A stretch of 40,072 nucleotides of DNA, from positions 1-40,072 of the forward strand of contig JALWZG010000098.1 of NCBI GenBank assembly GCA_027002825.1. Reading direction: 5' to 3'. How positions within the stretch are numbered: position 1 is the stretch's first letter; every line of letters starts with the position of its first letter. The notes under the pieces are model-generated. The model was not told where the DNA came from and did no database searches. It saw nothing but the letters and a program-made list of their open reading frames with translations. Below, one piece after another: positions 25,327 to 33,601 of this stretch. Both the position numbers and the translations under genes were made by a program. Origin of the DNA: Caldifarciminota bacterium. GTDB taxonomy: Bacteria; Hydrothermota; Hydrothermia; LBFQ01.

Positions 25327-26835
25327 ATGGCCTCCTCCGAGTACGAAGTTCGCCTTAAAAAGCTGCAGACGCTAAAAGAGCTGGGTGTGCGCTATCCCTA
25401 CCGCTATGAGACAACCCACACGATAGACGGGCTAAAGGAAAACTTTAAAGAAGGTGAGAGGGTGAGGATAGCCGGCAGGGTTCTCACAAAAAGACCCTTC
25501 GGAAAGCTCATATTCTCCCACCTGCGCGGGGAGTTCGCCGACATCCAGATCATGGTTCAGAAGGGAAAAACACCTGAGGATTTCTTCGTCGGATTGAACC
25601 TTGAAAAATACGGGGGTAGCAGAAACCCCGCCAAGATTTATGAGAAGTTCGTGGATATAGGGGATGTCATAGGCGTGGAAGGGGAAACCGTACGCACGAA
25701 AACGGGAGAGCCGACGGTCCTCGTGGAAAGGCTCACACTCCTGGTCAAGTCCCTTCACCCCCTTCCGGAGAAGTGGCACGGGATACAGGACCCCGAGCTC
25801 AAATACCGCAGGAGGTACGTCTATCTCATATCCAACCTTGAGGCGAGAAAGCACTTCTACAGGAGATTCCTCTTTTTGAGGGAGACGCGGAGGTTCTTTG
25901 AGGAGAGGGGGTTCATAGAACTGGAGACCCCCATACTGCAGCCCATATACGGGGGAGCAACCGCCCGGCCCTTCAAAACCTACTCCAACGCCCTGGAAAC
26001 GGACCTCTACCTGAGAATAGCAACGGAGCTCTCCCTGAAAAAACTCCTTGTTGGGGGATTCTCAAGGATTTACGAGATAGGCAAAAACTTCCGGAATGAA
26101 GGGATAGACTCCACCCACTACCCGGAGTTCACGGCCCTTGAGGCCTACGCCGCCTACTGGGACTACGGCGACGTGATGGAGTTGACCGAGGAGTACTTCA
26201 ACACCATGGTCAGACTCCTGACGGGAGGTGAAGAGGAGTTTGAGTACGCCGGAAAGAGGATAAACGCCAGACGCCCCTTCAAAAGGATAAGGTTCGTGGA
26301 ATCCCTGAACGAAAAGGTGGGGTTTGACGTTCTGAAGGCGCCCTACGAAAAACTCCTCGCAGTGGCCGAAAGGGAGGGTATAAAGGTGAAAAACCCCACG
26401 AGGGCCAAACTCTACGACAAGCTCTTTGACCACTTCGTGGGGGATCACATCACCGATCCCACATTCGTGATGGATCACCCGATTGAACTCTCCCCCCTTG
26501 CGAGGAGACACAGAGAGGAGGAGGGTGTGGTGGAGAGGTTTGAACTCTTCGTCGCCGGTATGGAAGTTGCGAACGCCTTTTCCGAGCTGAACGATCCCAT
26601 TGATCAGAAGGAGAGACTCCTCAAAGAGGTGGAGCTGAGGAAGGTGGCAAAGGACGAAGAGCTCCCGGAGGACGTGGACTGGGACTTCATAACGGCCCTT
26701 GAGTACGGCATGCCGCCCACGGGGGGTCTCGGCCTCGGTCTTGACCGCATCTTCATGCTCATAACGAACTCGGAAAACATCCGGGACGTCATACCCCTGC
26801 CCACCTTGAGGCCGAAGGAGGATCAGTCCTCCTGA
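25327..26835 (+). CDS. lysS: Lysyl-tRNA synthetase, class II
   Basis: RVRIAGRVLTKRPFGKLIFSHLRGEFADIQI (OB fold), ETPILQPIYGGATARPFKTY, RIYEIGKNFRNEGID, GLGLGLDRIFMLITNSENIRDVIPLPTLRPK. Confidence 0.96.
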   Translation: MASSEYEVRLKKLQTLKELGVRYPYRYETTHTIDGLKENFKEGERVRIAGRVLTKRPFGKLIFSHLRGEFADIQIMVQKGKTPEDFFVGLNLEKYGGSRNPAKIYEKFVDIGDVIGVEGETVRTKTGEPTVLVERLTLLVKSLHPLPEKWHGIQDPELKYRRRYVYLISNLEARKHFYRRFLFLRETRRFFEERGFIELETPILQPIYGGATARPFKTYSNALETDLYLRIATELSLKKLLVGGFSRIYEIGKNFRNEGIDSTHYPEFTALEAYAAYWDYGDVMELTEEYFNTMVRLLTGGEEEFEYAGKRINARRPFKRIRFVESLNEKVGFDVLKAPYEKLLAVAEREGIKVKNPTRAKLYDKLFDHFVGDHITDPTFVMDHPIELSPLARRHREEEGVVERFELFVAGMEVANAFSELNDPIDQKERLLKEVELRKVAKDEELPEDVDWDFITALEYGMPPTGGLGLGLDRIFMLITNSENIRDVIPLPTLRPKEDQSS

Positions 26836-27311
26836 AGCCTTCTCCTCATCCTCTCAACGTGCGTCCCCTCCCAGTATATCTGGCCGCACTCCTTACAGAC
26901 GGCGAACTTCTCCTTACGGTTCCAGACGTAGGGATGGACAAAGCCCACCAGCTCCTCCCTGTCCACCTCCACGAGCTCCCCGTTGCACCTCGGACACCTG
27001 ACGAAGGGTCTCTTGCAGTCCTCTATTCCGAGAGCTTTTAAAAGGGCCTCGGAAAATTTCCAGGGATCAATTCTGTGCGGGGATGTCAGAATGACCTTCA
27101 GACCCCATCCCTTTGCCAGACGGTAGAGCTCTCTATCGGCCGTTATCAGTATCCTACGCTCCCTCAGACACCTCGCCAGTATCCTCATGTCCTCCTCATC
27201 CCTGAAGAACTCCGTGTCAAAACCCATTATCCTCAGGACCCTCGCAACCCTGCCGAGCATGGCGTCTACGCCGAAGCGATAACCCTCACAGTTTTTAGAG
27301 CCACTTCCCAT
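26823..27311 (-). CDS. Mut7-C RNase domain protein
   Basis: VDAMLGRVARVLRIMGFDTEFF...RILITADRELYRLAKGWGLKVILT and zinc-ribbon CPRCNGEL...CKECGQIYWEGTHVERM. 3' end overlaps lysS 3' end. Confidence 0.9.
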   Translation of the reverse strand: MGSGSKNCEGYRFGVDAMLGRVARVLRIMGFDTEFFRDEEDMRILARCLRERRILITADRELYRLAKGWGLKVILTSPHRIDPWKFSEALLKALGIEDCKRPFVRCPRCNGELVEVDREELVGFVHPYVWNRKEKFAVCKECGQIYWEGTHVERMRRRLQED

Positions 27312-28402
27312 TTGTTCCCTGAGAACTCACCGAGAAGACCGTCCTTTGAGAAAACCTTAACGTGCGTCTCATCCCTACCTATAACCTTCAGTGGATTGGC
27401 CACGATGAAGTCAAGGTTCTTCTCGTTTAGCTTCCTGAGAGCCTCCCTTTCAAGGTTCTCCTCCTCTTCAAGGGCAAATCCCACGATCTTGCCCCGCTTC
27501 TCCTGCGCCAGGGTTGATATGACGTCCTGTGTCCTTTCAAGCTTCAGGGTTATGCCCCCTGCGCCCTTCTTGATCTTCCCCCTTCTGTATTTCGCCCTGA
27601 AATCGGAAACAGCCGCCGCCATAAAGAGATAGTCGTAGTCCATACGTGAGAGCAGGTCCATCAGCTCGCTCACCCTCTCCACCCTGTAAAACTCCCTCGC
27701 GGGGGCGCTCGGAACGTTCCCGCAGGCTACGGCCACAACGTGGGCCTTTGCGAACGTCAGCCATGATGCGAGGGCAACCCCCATCTTACCGGAGGAGCGA
27801 TTGGTTATAACCCTGACGTCGTCTATGGGTTCAACCGTCCCGCCGTAGGTCACTACCACCCTCTTCCCCTTCCAGAAATCCACCATCCCCTCAACTTCCA
27901 GAAACCACCTGACTATGTCCTCCGGCTCGCTCATCCTCCCCTCACCGTAATCCCCACTGGCGAGCTCGCCCTTGCCGACGGGGAGGAAAACGTGTCCGTA
28001 CCTCTTGAGTCGGGAGATGTTCTCGGCGAGTATGGGGTTTTCCCACATCTCGGTGTGCATGGCGGGGGCGAATATAAGGGGCCAGCCGTAGGCGGAAGCC
28101 GTGGCCGTCAAGAGGTCGTCGGCTATGCCGGATGCCACCTTTCCTATGACGTTGTAGGTAGCGGGTGCTATCAAGAAGAAGTCAGGCCAGCGTGCGAGGT
28201 TTATGTGTGTGTTCCCCTTGAAGAAATCCTCATCCGTATACACATCACCCACCAGCTCCCGAAAGGAGAGGGGTGAGACGAATCTCAGGGCGTTTCCCGT
28301 AAGGATTACCCTTAACTCCCACCCCCTCTTGTGCAGGTCCCTCGCCAGCAGAAGGGATTTGTAGGCGGCTATGCTACCGCTGATCCCCAGCAGCAGCCTC
28401 AC
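27266..28402 (-). CDS. coaBC: Bifunctional phosphopantothenoylcysteine decarboxylase / phosphopantothenate-cysteine ligase
   Basis: LLLGISGSIAAYKSLLLARDL, FFLIAPATYNVIGKVASGIADDLLT, APAMHTEMWENP, GGTVEPIDDVRVITNRSSGKMG. Confidence 0.95.
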   Translation of the reverse strand: MRLLLGISGSIAAYKSLLLARDLHKRGWELRVILTGNALRFVSPLSFRELVGDVYTDEDFFKGNTHINLARWPDFFLIAPATYNVIGKVASGIADDLLTATASAYGWPLIFAPAMHTEMWENPILAENISRLKRYGHVFLPVGKGELASGDYGEGRMSEPEDIVRWFLEVEGMVDFWKGKRVVVTYGGTVEPIDDVRVITNRSSGKMGVALASWLTFAKAHVVAVACGNVPSAPAREFYRVERVSELMDLLSRMDYDYLFMAAAVSDFRAKYRRGKIKKGAGGITLKLERTQDVISTLAQEKRGKIVGFALEEEENLEREALRKLNEKNLDFIVANPLKVIGRDETHVKVFSKDGLLGEFSGNKWEVALKTVRVIASA

Positions 28403-28613
28403 CCTCTTCCACTCTCTTGAAGGGTATGCCCTCTCTTACGAACTTGGCCGCGGCGATTATCACGGGAGAGCCTTTCACCTTCTTATCCTTGATCTGGTTC
28501 GTCCTGAGGAGGTAGCGGGCGTACTTACCTATAACGACTATGGCCTCGTACTTGTTCCTCGCCCTCTTCTCGTACTCCTCTATGTTGAACAGCTCCTCAA
28601 TCCTGACCTTCAT
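28374..28613 (-). CDS. rpoZ: Probable RNA polymerase omega subunit
   Basis: 79 aa; NKYEAIVVIGKYARYLLRTNQIKDKKVKGSPVIIAAAKFV resembles omega; adjacent to coaBC as often seen; TAGAAT 7 nt upstream of ATG. Confidence 0.7.
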   Translation of the reverse strand: MKVRIEELFNIEEYEKRARNKYEAIVVIGKYARYLLRTNQIKDKKVKGSPVIIAAAKFVREGIPFKRVEEGEAAAGDQR

Positions 28614-28682
28614 GGCGTGAATTCTAAGGTCGGAAAAGGTGAGGTTGCATTTGACCGGTAGGCGACTTTAAAATTGTCTGCG

Positions 28683-30428
28683 ATGTTGGGGATTCTGCTC
28701 TCTCAATCCGCAGTGCAGGGCGATTGGTCGGGGGGGCCGGGTGTCTGCGGACCAGTCCCCAGCTGGGGCAGCGCGTTCTGCTCTGCGGATAGCGATATGT
28801 TTTACGGGTTCGCGGGCAAACTGAGGCTGAGGGGTGTTTTCAAAACCTTGGATGAGAATCTGGTGGACGGAACACTGGGCGGATACGACAACAACCCGGA
28901 TATTGTTGATTTGGACTTGGACGGGGACAACGACCTCCTGGCGGCAAACGAGCCTTCTGCACTTACGGATGCCCTTTACTGGTATGAGAACAGTGGGTGT
29001 GGAAGCTTTACAAGGCACACGATAGACTCCCCCTACAGCCCGGATGAGGTGGTGGCCTTTGACTGGAGGGGGGACGGAGACCTTGACGTCCTGCTCTCCT
29101 CCTATCCGAACCAGGACCTGCTTTTGTACGAAAACGACGGGAGTATGAACTTCACAAAACACGTCGTTGACAACGACGTGCATCCGCCCGCAACCCAGAG
29201 TCAGGGTGTGGCGGCCGGCGACCTTGACGGAGATGGGGATTACGACCTTGTGGCCACGACCATAGGCGGAGGTTCAATATACTGGTACGAGCAGCAGTAC
29301 CCCAACTGGATAACCCACACCATAATGACCGGTCAGGGGGACTCCTATGACGTTGAGGTGGCGGACTTTGACGGGGACGGGGATCTGGACATAGTGCAGA
29401 CAGCCCAGAACAGGGTTTACCTCTTTGAGAACGACGGGGCCGGAAACTTCACCGCCCACATCCTGGACAACACCACCAACTACGCCTTCAACCTAACCGT
29501 TGGGGACTTTGACGGCGATGGGGATCAGGACGTGGCCCTGACCGACGAGGATGCCGGCAGTGTGATCCTCTACAGGAACGACGGGGGTTTGTCTTTCAGC
29601 AGGATAGTCATAGACAACTCCCTGAACACCCCACGTGGGATTGAAAAGGGTGATCTTGAACCCGATGGGGACCTGGACCTGATAGTGGCCGACAAGTTCG
29701 GCCAGAAGGTGTACATCTACATAAACAACGGCTCCATGTCCTTCACCAAGGTCGCACCTCCCATACCCTCCCGCCATTACTTCGGTGTGGGGATAGGGGA
29801 TCTGGACAGCGACGCCTCCCCGGACATACTCGTGAGAGCGGGTCTTCCCACGTTGGCCGAGGGCCTCTGGTGGTACAAGACGGTCCTGCAGTACGCCCCT
29901 ACCGCCACTCTGACCTCCTCCGTTCTGGACGCGGGCGTCTACAGGAGATGGCAGAGCGTGAGGGTTCAGTTCTCCAACTGCAACCCCGGAAACACCGCCA
30001 TACACGTCTACGTGAGGGTCTCAAGGTACGGTGTGGCGTGGACCGGTTGGATAGGCCCCTACGTCTTCACAGGGTCGGGGACGCAGAACCTCTACCAGGC
30101 CTCAATACCGGGGTCTGACACCTTCACCGTTCAGAGCTTCCGCTATCTGCAGTACAGGGTTGAGCTTTACGCCAGTGCGGATTCAACCCAAAGCCCCATA
30201 CTTGACGAGATAGAGTTCACCTACGATCCCCTCGGTGAGGGTGGTGAGTTGGGTGTGGAGGAGAAGGTGAGGGTGGGGAACGGGTACGTTGAGTCGCAGG
30301 GGCCTTTTGTGGTTCTGGACGTTGACGGGAAGGTTGTGGCGAGGAGTTCGGGCGGAAAGGTTAGGCTTCCAAGGGGTGTTTACTTTATAAAGCGGAGAGG
30401 TGCGGTCGTAAAGGTGGTGATCAGGTGA
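28683..30428 (+). CDS. FG-GAP/VCBS repeat propeller protein with T9SS-like C-terminal tail
   Basis: Seven DxDGDGDxDhh-type repeats (DLDGDNDLL, DWRGDGDLDVLL, DLDGDGDYDLV, DFDGDGDLDIV, DFDGDGDQDVA, DLEPDGDLDLIV, DLDSDASPDILV); C-terminus FVVLDVDGKVVARSSGGKVRLPRGVYFIKRRGAVVKVVIR. ATG 28683 lies 8 nt after TAAAAT (track start is TTG 28674). Confidence 0.88.
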   Translation: MLGILLSQSAVQGDWSGGPGVCGPVPSWGSAFCSADSDMFYGFAGKLRLRGVFKTLDENLVDGTLGGYDNNPDIVDLDLDGDNDLLAANEPSALTDALYWYENSGCGSFTRHTIDSPYSPDEVVAFDWRGDGDLDVLLSSYPNQDLLLYENDGSMNFTKHVVDNDVHPPATQSQGVAAGDLDGDGDYDLVATTIGGGSIYWYEQQYPNWITHTIMTGQGDSYDVEVADFDGDGDLDIVQTAQNRVYLFENDGAGNFTAHILDNTTNYAFNLTVGDFDGDGDQDVALTDEDAGSVILYRNDGGLSFSRIVIDNSLNTPRGIEKGDLEPDGDLDLIVADKFGQKVYIYINNGSMSFTKVAPPIPSRHYFGVGIGDLDSDASPDILVRAGLPTLAEGLWWYKTVLQYAPTATLTSSVLDAGVYRRWQSVRVQFSNCNPGNTAIHVYVRVSRYGVAWTGWIGPYVFTGSGTQNLYQASIPGSDTFTVQSFRYLQYRVELYASADSTQSPILDEIEFTYDPLGEGGELGVEEKVRVGNGYVESQGPFVVLDVDGKVVARSSGGKVRLPRGVYFIKRRGAVVKVVIR

Positions 30429-30449
30429 ACGGGGTTAAAATGCCCTGCT

Positions 30450-31799
30450 TTGCTGAGGAAAGGGTTTTTTCTGTTTTTGGGTCCTTTTCTCTTTGCCCTC
30501 TCACTACTCCTACCCGTAGAGGTTGAAATATCCGCCACCCTCGGCGCCCTCCTCTGGATGGCCACCTGGTGGATCGGTGAGGTCGTACCCCTCGCCATAA
30601 CCGCCCTTTTACCCCTTGTCCTCGCTCCGCTCTTCGGTGTGGCCACCGCAAAGGAGATTGCCCCGCAGTACGCCAAGTCCCCCATCTTCCTCTTCTTCGG
30701 TGGTTTTGTCCTCGCCCTCGCCATAGAAAAACAGGGTCTCCACCGCTTCATCTCCTCAAGGATAATCTCCGTCTTCGGCAGATCCGAGGGTAGCGTGTTT
30801 GTGGGTGTGTCCCTCTCCTCCTTCTTCCTCTCCATGTGGATAAGCAACACCTCAACCACACTCATAATGATACCGGTTATCCTATCGCTTCCAGTTTCCC
30901 CCCGTTTGAGGAGGGCTTTGGCTTTTGGAGCTGCGTATTCCGCCAGCATCGGGGGGATAGCAACGCTGGTCGGAACGCCTCCGAACATAGTGTACGCCGG
31001 TGTCCTGAAGAATTTCGGATTTGAGGTATCGTTCGTGGACTGGATGGCCTTTGGCCTCCCTTACGCCCTCGCGTTTGAGATGGTTTTTCTTGTCCTCTCC
31101 TTTTTCTGGTTTAGGCTCGGAAGAGGGGAGCTGAGGGTGGATGTGGAGGGGGGAGATGTGGACCGGAAGGGGAAAGCGGTTCTGGCGGTTTTCCTTATAA
31201 CCGTCCTCCTGTGGTTGACCCGGACGGGTCTGGACGTGGGAGGTTTAAAGATCCCCGGATGGCAGGAGGTTCTGGGGGTTGGGGGTGTGGACGACTCAAC
31301 CGTGGCCGTCCTGGCCGCTGTTGCCCTGTTCGTCCTGGGTGTAGTGAGGTGGGAAGATGTGAAGGGTATACCCTGGGACGCCCTCCTGCTATTCGGAGGC
31401 GGTTTCGCCCTATCCTTTATGATAGTGAAAAGTGGCCTCTCCGAAGTGTTCGTCGGCCTGTTTCGGGGTTTGAACACCCATCCCCACGTGGGTGTGATGA
31501 TATGGGCATCCTTTACACTTATCCTGACCGAATTCGCCTCCAACACGTCCATATCCGCCATACTGATACCCCTCGCCTATTCCTTTGCATCCGCTACGGG
31601 TATGGACGCCGCCGCCCTCTCGGCCGTAGTGGCCGTGGCGGCCTCAGGCGCCTTTATGCTCCCCGTGGCCACACCTCCCAACATGTTGGTCTATTCCTTC
31701 AGGTTGGTGGACATGAGGAGCATGCTGCGATTGGGACTTCTCATGAACCTCCTGGCCCTCCTGCTCAACGTCCTGATAACTTACAGGTTCGCCCCTTAA
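30450..31799 (+). CDS. DASS/SLC13-family sodium:anion (dicarboxylate) symporter
   Basis: Many TM segments; SNTSTTLIMIPVILSLP, GGIATLVGTPPNIVYAG, FASNTSISAILIPLA. TTG start 8 nt after TAAAAT. Confidence 0.9.
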   Translation: MLRKGFFLFLGPFLFALSLLLPVEVEISATLGALLWMATWWIGEVVPLAITALLPLVLAPLFGVATAKEIAPQYAKSPIFLFFGGFVLALAIEKQGLHRFISSRIISVFGRSEGSVFVGVSLSSFFLSMWISNTSTTLIMIPVILSLPVSPRLRRALAFGAAYSASIGGIATLVGTPPNIVYAGVLKNFGFEVSFVDWMAFGLPYALAFEMVFLVLSFFWFRLGRGELRVDVEGGDVDRKGKAVLAVFLITVLLWLTRTGLDVGGLKIPGWQEVLGVGGVDDSTVAVLAAVALFVLGVVRWEDVKGIPWDALLLFGGGFALSFMIVKSGLSEVFVGLFRGLNTHPHVGVMIWASFTLILTEFASNTSISAILIPLAYSFASATGMDAAALSAVVAVAASGAFMLPVATPPNMLVYSFRLVDMRSMLRLGLLMNLLALLLNVLITYRFAP

Positions 31800-31808
31800 A
31801 ATTGACGT

Positions 31809-32468
31809 ATGCACCTTCCGAGGTCAAAGGAGGAGATAGCCCGCATGTTCTCCGGGATGAGGTTTTACGAGGTGAGGAACTTTGTGTTCTCCTTCGGACA
31901 GAACCTGGTGTGGAGGAGGTATCTGATAAGGGAGGCGGAGGGAAGGCTTCTGGACGTGGCCACTGGTGAAGGGAACGTCCTGAGGCTCTACAAGAGGGGG
32001 TTGGGGGTGGGTGTGGACATATCCCTTGGGATGTTGAAGAGGGCGGGAAGGGGTCTACTACTCCTCCAAGGGGACGCCGAGAACCTCCCCCTGAAATCCG
32101 GCGTTTTTGACACCGTGAGCGTGGCCTTCGGCTTCAGAAACCTCCCCGACAAACCCCTCGCCCTGAGGGAGTTCAACAGGGTTTTGAGAACGGGTGGTAA
32201 ACTCCTGATACTGGACATGAACCTCGGTAAAGACGCCTTCTCCCTGTTGCAAATGCCCTATCCCGCCGTTCTCATGCCCGTCCTCGCCCCCTTACTCCTG
32301 GGGGGTTTCCGGGATTACGTATACCTCTTCAGGAGCATGTTGGAGTTTCCATCATCCGAGAGTCTCAAGGTTATGCTCAGGGAGGCGGGGTTTGAGATGG
32401 AGAGGGTCTACAGGTTCCACATAGGTTCAACCTACCTTTACGTGGCGAGGAAGGTGGGCCGCCCTTGA
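31809..32468 (+). CDS. UbiE/MenG-like class I SAM-dependent methyltransferase
   Basis: LLDVATGEGNVLRLY, GVDISLGMLKRA, GDAENLPLKSGVFDTVSVAFGFRNLPDKPLALREFNRVLRTGGKLLILDM. Confidence 0.88.
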   Translation: MHLPRSKEEIARMFSGMRFYEVRNFVFSFGQNLVWRRYLIREAEGRLLDVATGEGNVLRLYKRGLGVGVDISLGMLKRAGRGLLLLQGDAENLPLKSGVFDTVSVAFGFRNLPDKPLALREFNRVLRTGGKLLILDMNLGKDAFSLLQMPYPAVLMPVLAPLLLGGFRDYVYLFRSMLEFPSSESLKVMLREAGFEMERVYRFHIGSTYLYVARKVGRP

Positions 32469-32484
32469 TCCGAAACGGTACCGA

Positions 32485-32886
32485 TCAGACAAGCGGTATT
32501 CCGAGGTATTCCGAGAGGATCAGGTAGGCGGCCGTTGAGTCCACGAGGTGTTTGTTCTTTGCGTTTATGCGTTTTCCGGCCTCCCGCAACAACCTCTCAG
32601 CCTCAACGGACGTATAGGTTTCATCCCAAAACACCACCTCACACTTCAGCCTGTTCTCCAACCACCTCGCGAAGTTCCTCACCTCGGCCACGAGTTCCTC
32701 TCGTGTCGGCCTGCTCAGAACAACGGTTGTAAAGGGGGTTTCCCTGTGGATCCTCAGTATCTCCTCCTTCAACCCCTTCCTTTTCCTGTCAACCGTCCCC
32801 AGGGGAAAGGCGAACCTCCGGGAGGGGTCGCTTATGGCAAGTCCCACCCTCCTCTTTCCGTAATCCACGGCCAAAACCCTACCCAT
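32485..32886 (-). CDS. ruvX: Holliday junction resolvase-like YqgF/RuvX
   Basis: VLAVDYGKRRVGLAISDPSRRFAFPL, VVLSRPTRE, FWDETYTSVEAERLL, KHLVDSTAAYLILSEYL. Confidence 0.94.
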   Translation of the reverse strand: MGRVLAVDYGKRRVGLAISDPSRRFAFPLGTVDRKRKGLKEEILRIHRETPFTTVVLSRPTREELVAEVRNFARWLENRLKCEVVFWDETYTSVEAERLLREAGKRINAKNKHLVDSTAAYLILSEYLGIPLV

Positions 32887-32895
32887 TTTCCGGCT

Positions 32896-33312
32896 TCAAC
32901 CGGACCCCCGGAGGAAATAGACGTAGTAGGTGTTGGGGAAGCGGCGTAGGAGCTCCTCCCCTGCCTCCTTCACACCGAGCCTGTACGCCCTGTAGCAGTT
33001 CTCCGCCGCGAACAAGCCCTCGGTTCTTTTGCACACCTTGTAGTAAATCCCGGCGGCCTTTTCCCTTTCACCCCTCCTCTCGTGGTATACGGCCAGCACG
33101 TACTCGTGGTGAGGACTCTCGGGTTTGAAACCCTTCGGTGTAAAATCCCCCCTAAGGAGCAGGACGTAAGAGTAGGCGAAGGTTTTGGGGTTGGGTATGG
33201 CGTCCCAAACCCTGTAGAGAAAAGCGGCCTCCGCGCTTTTCTGAGAGGCCTGGAGGAGGGCCGCCTTACACCCCGTACCGAGGTAGCATATGTACAAGGC
33301 GTTTAAAAGCAT
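32896..33312 (-). CDS. Hypothetical protein, Ala-rich helical (possibly TPR-like)
   Basis: 138 aa; TAAAAT 7 nt upstream of ATG; helical repeat-like pattern (ASQKSAEAAFLYRVWD, RGEREKAAGIYYKVCKR). Confidence 0.6.
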   Translation of the reverse strand: MLLNALYICYLGTGCKAALLQASQKSAEAAFLYRVWDAIPNPKTFAYSYVLLLRGDFTPKGFKPESPHHEYVLAVYHERRGEREKAAGIYYKVCKRTEGLFAAENCYRAYRLGVKEAGEELLRRFPNTYYVYFLRGSG

Positions 33313-33331
33313 CCCCGGAATTTTACGGCCG

Positions 33332-33601
33332 TCAGAGTATCCTAAAGCCCCTCAACCCCTCCACCTCCTCCACTATTCTCCACTCCACGTTATCCACCCT
33401 TCCGGGGCCGACCCACAGGTGTTCGACGAGTTTGCGCAGGTCCTCCTCCGGGCCTTCCGCCACGACCTCAACACTCCCATCGGGCAGGTTCTTGGCGTAT
33501 CCCGAAAGGCCCAGATCTTTTGCCCTCCACTTTGTGTAAGCCCTGAAACCCACACCCTGCACCCAACCGAAAACCCTTGCCTCAAGCCTTTTCATCCTCA
33601 C
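33332..33601 (-). CDS. acyP: Acylphosphatase
   Basis: ARVFGWVQGVGFRAYTKWRAKDLGLSGYAKNLPDGSVEVVAEGPEEDL. Confidence 0.95.
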   Translation of the reverse strand: MRMKRLEARVFGWVQGVGFRAYTKWRAKDLGLSGYAKNLPDGSVEVVAEGPEEDLRKLVEHLWVGPGRVDNVEWRIVEEVEGLRGFRIL

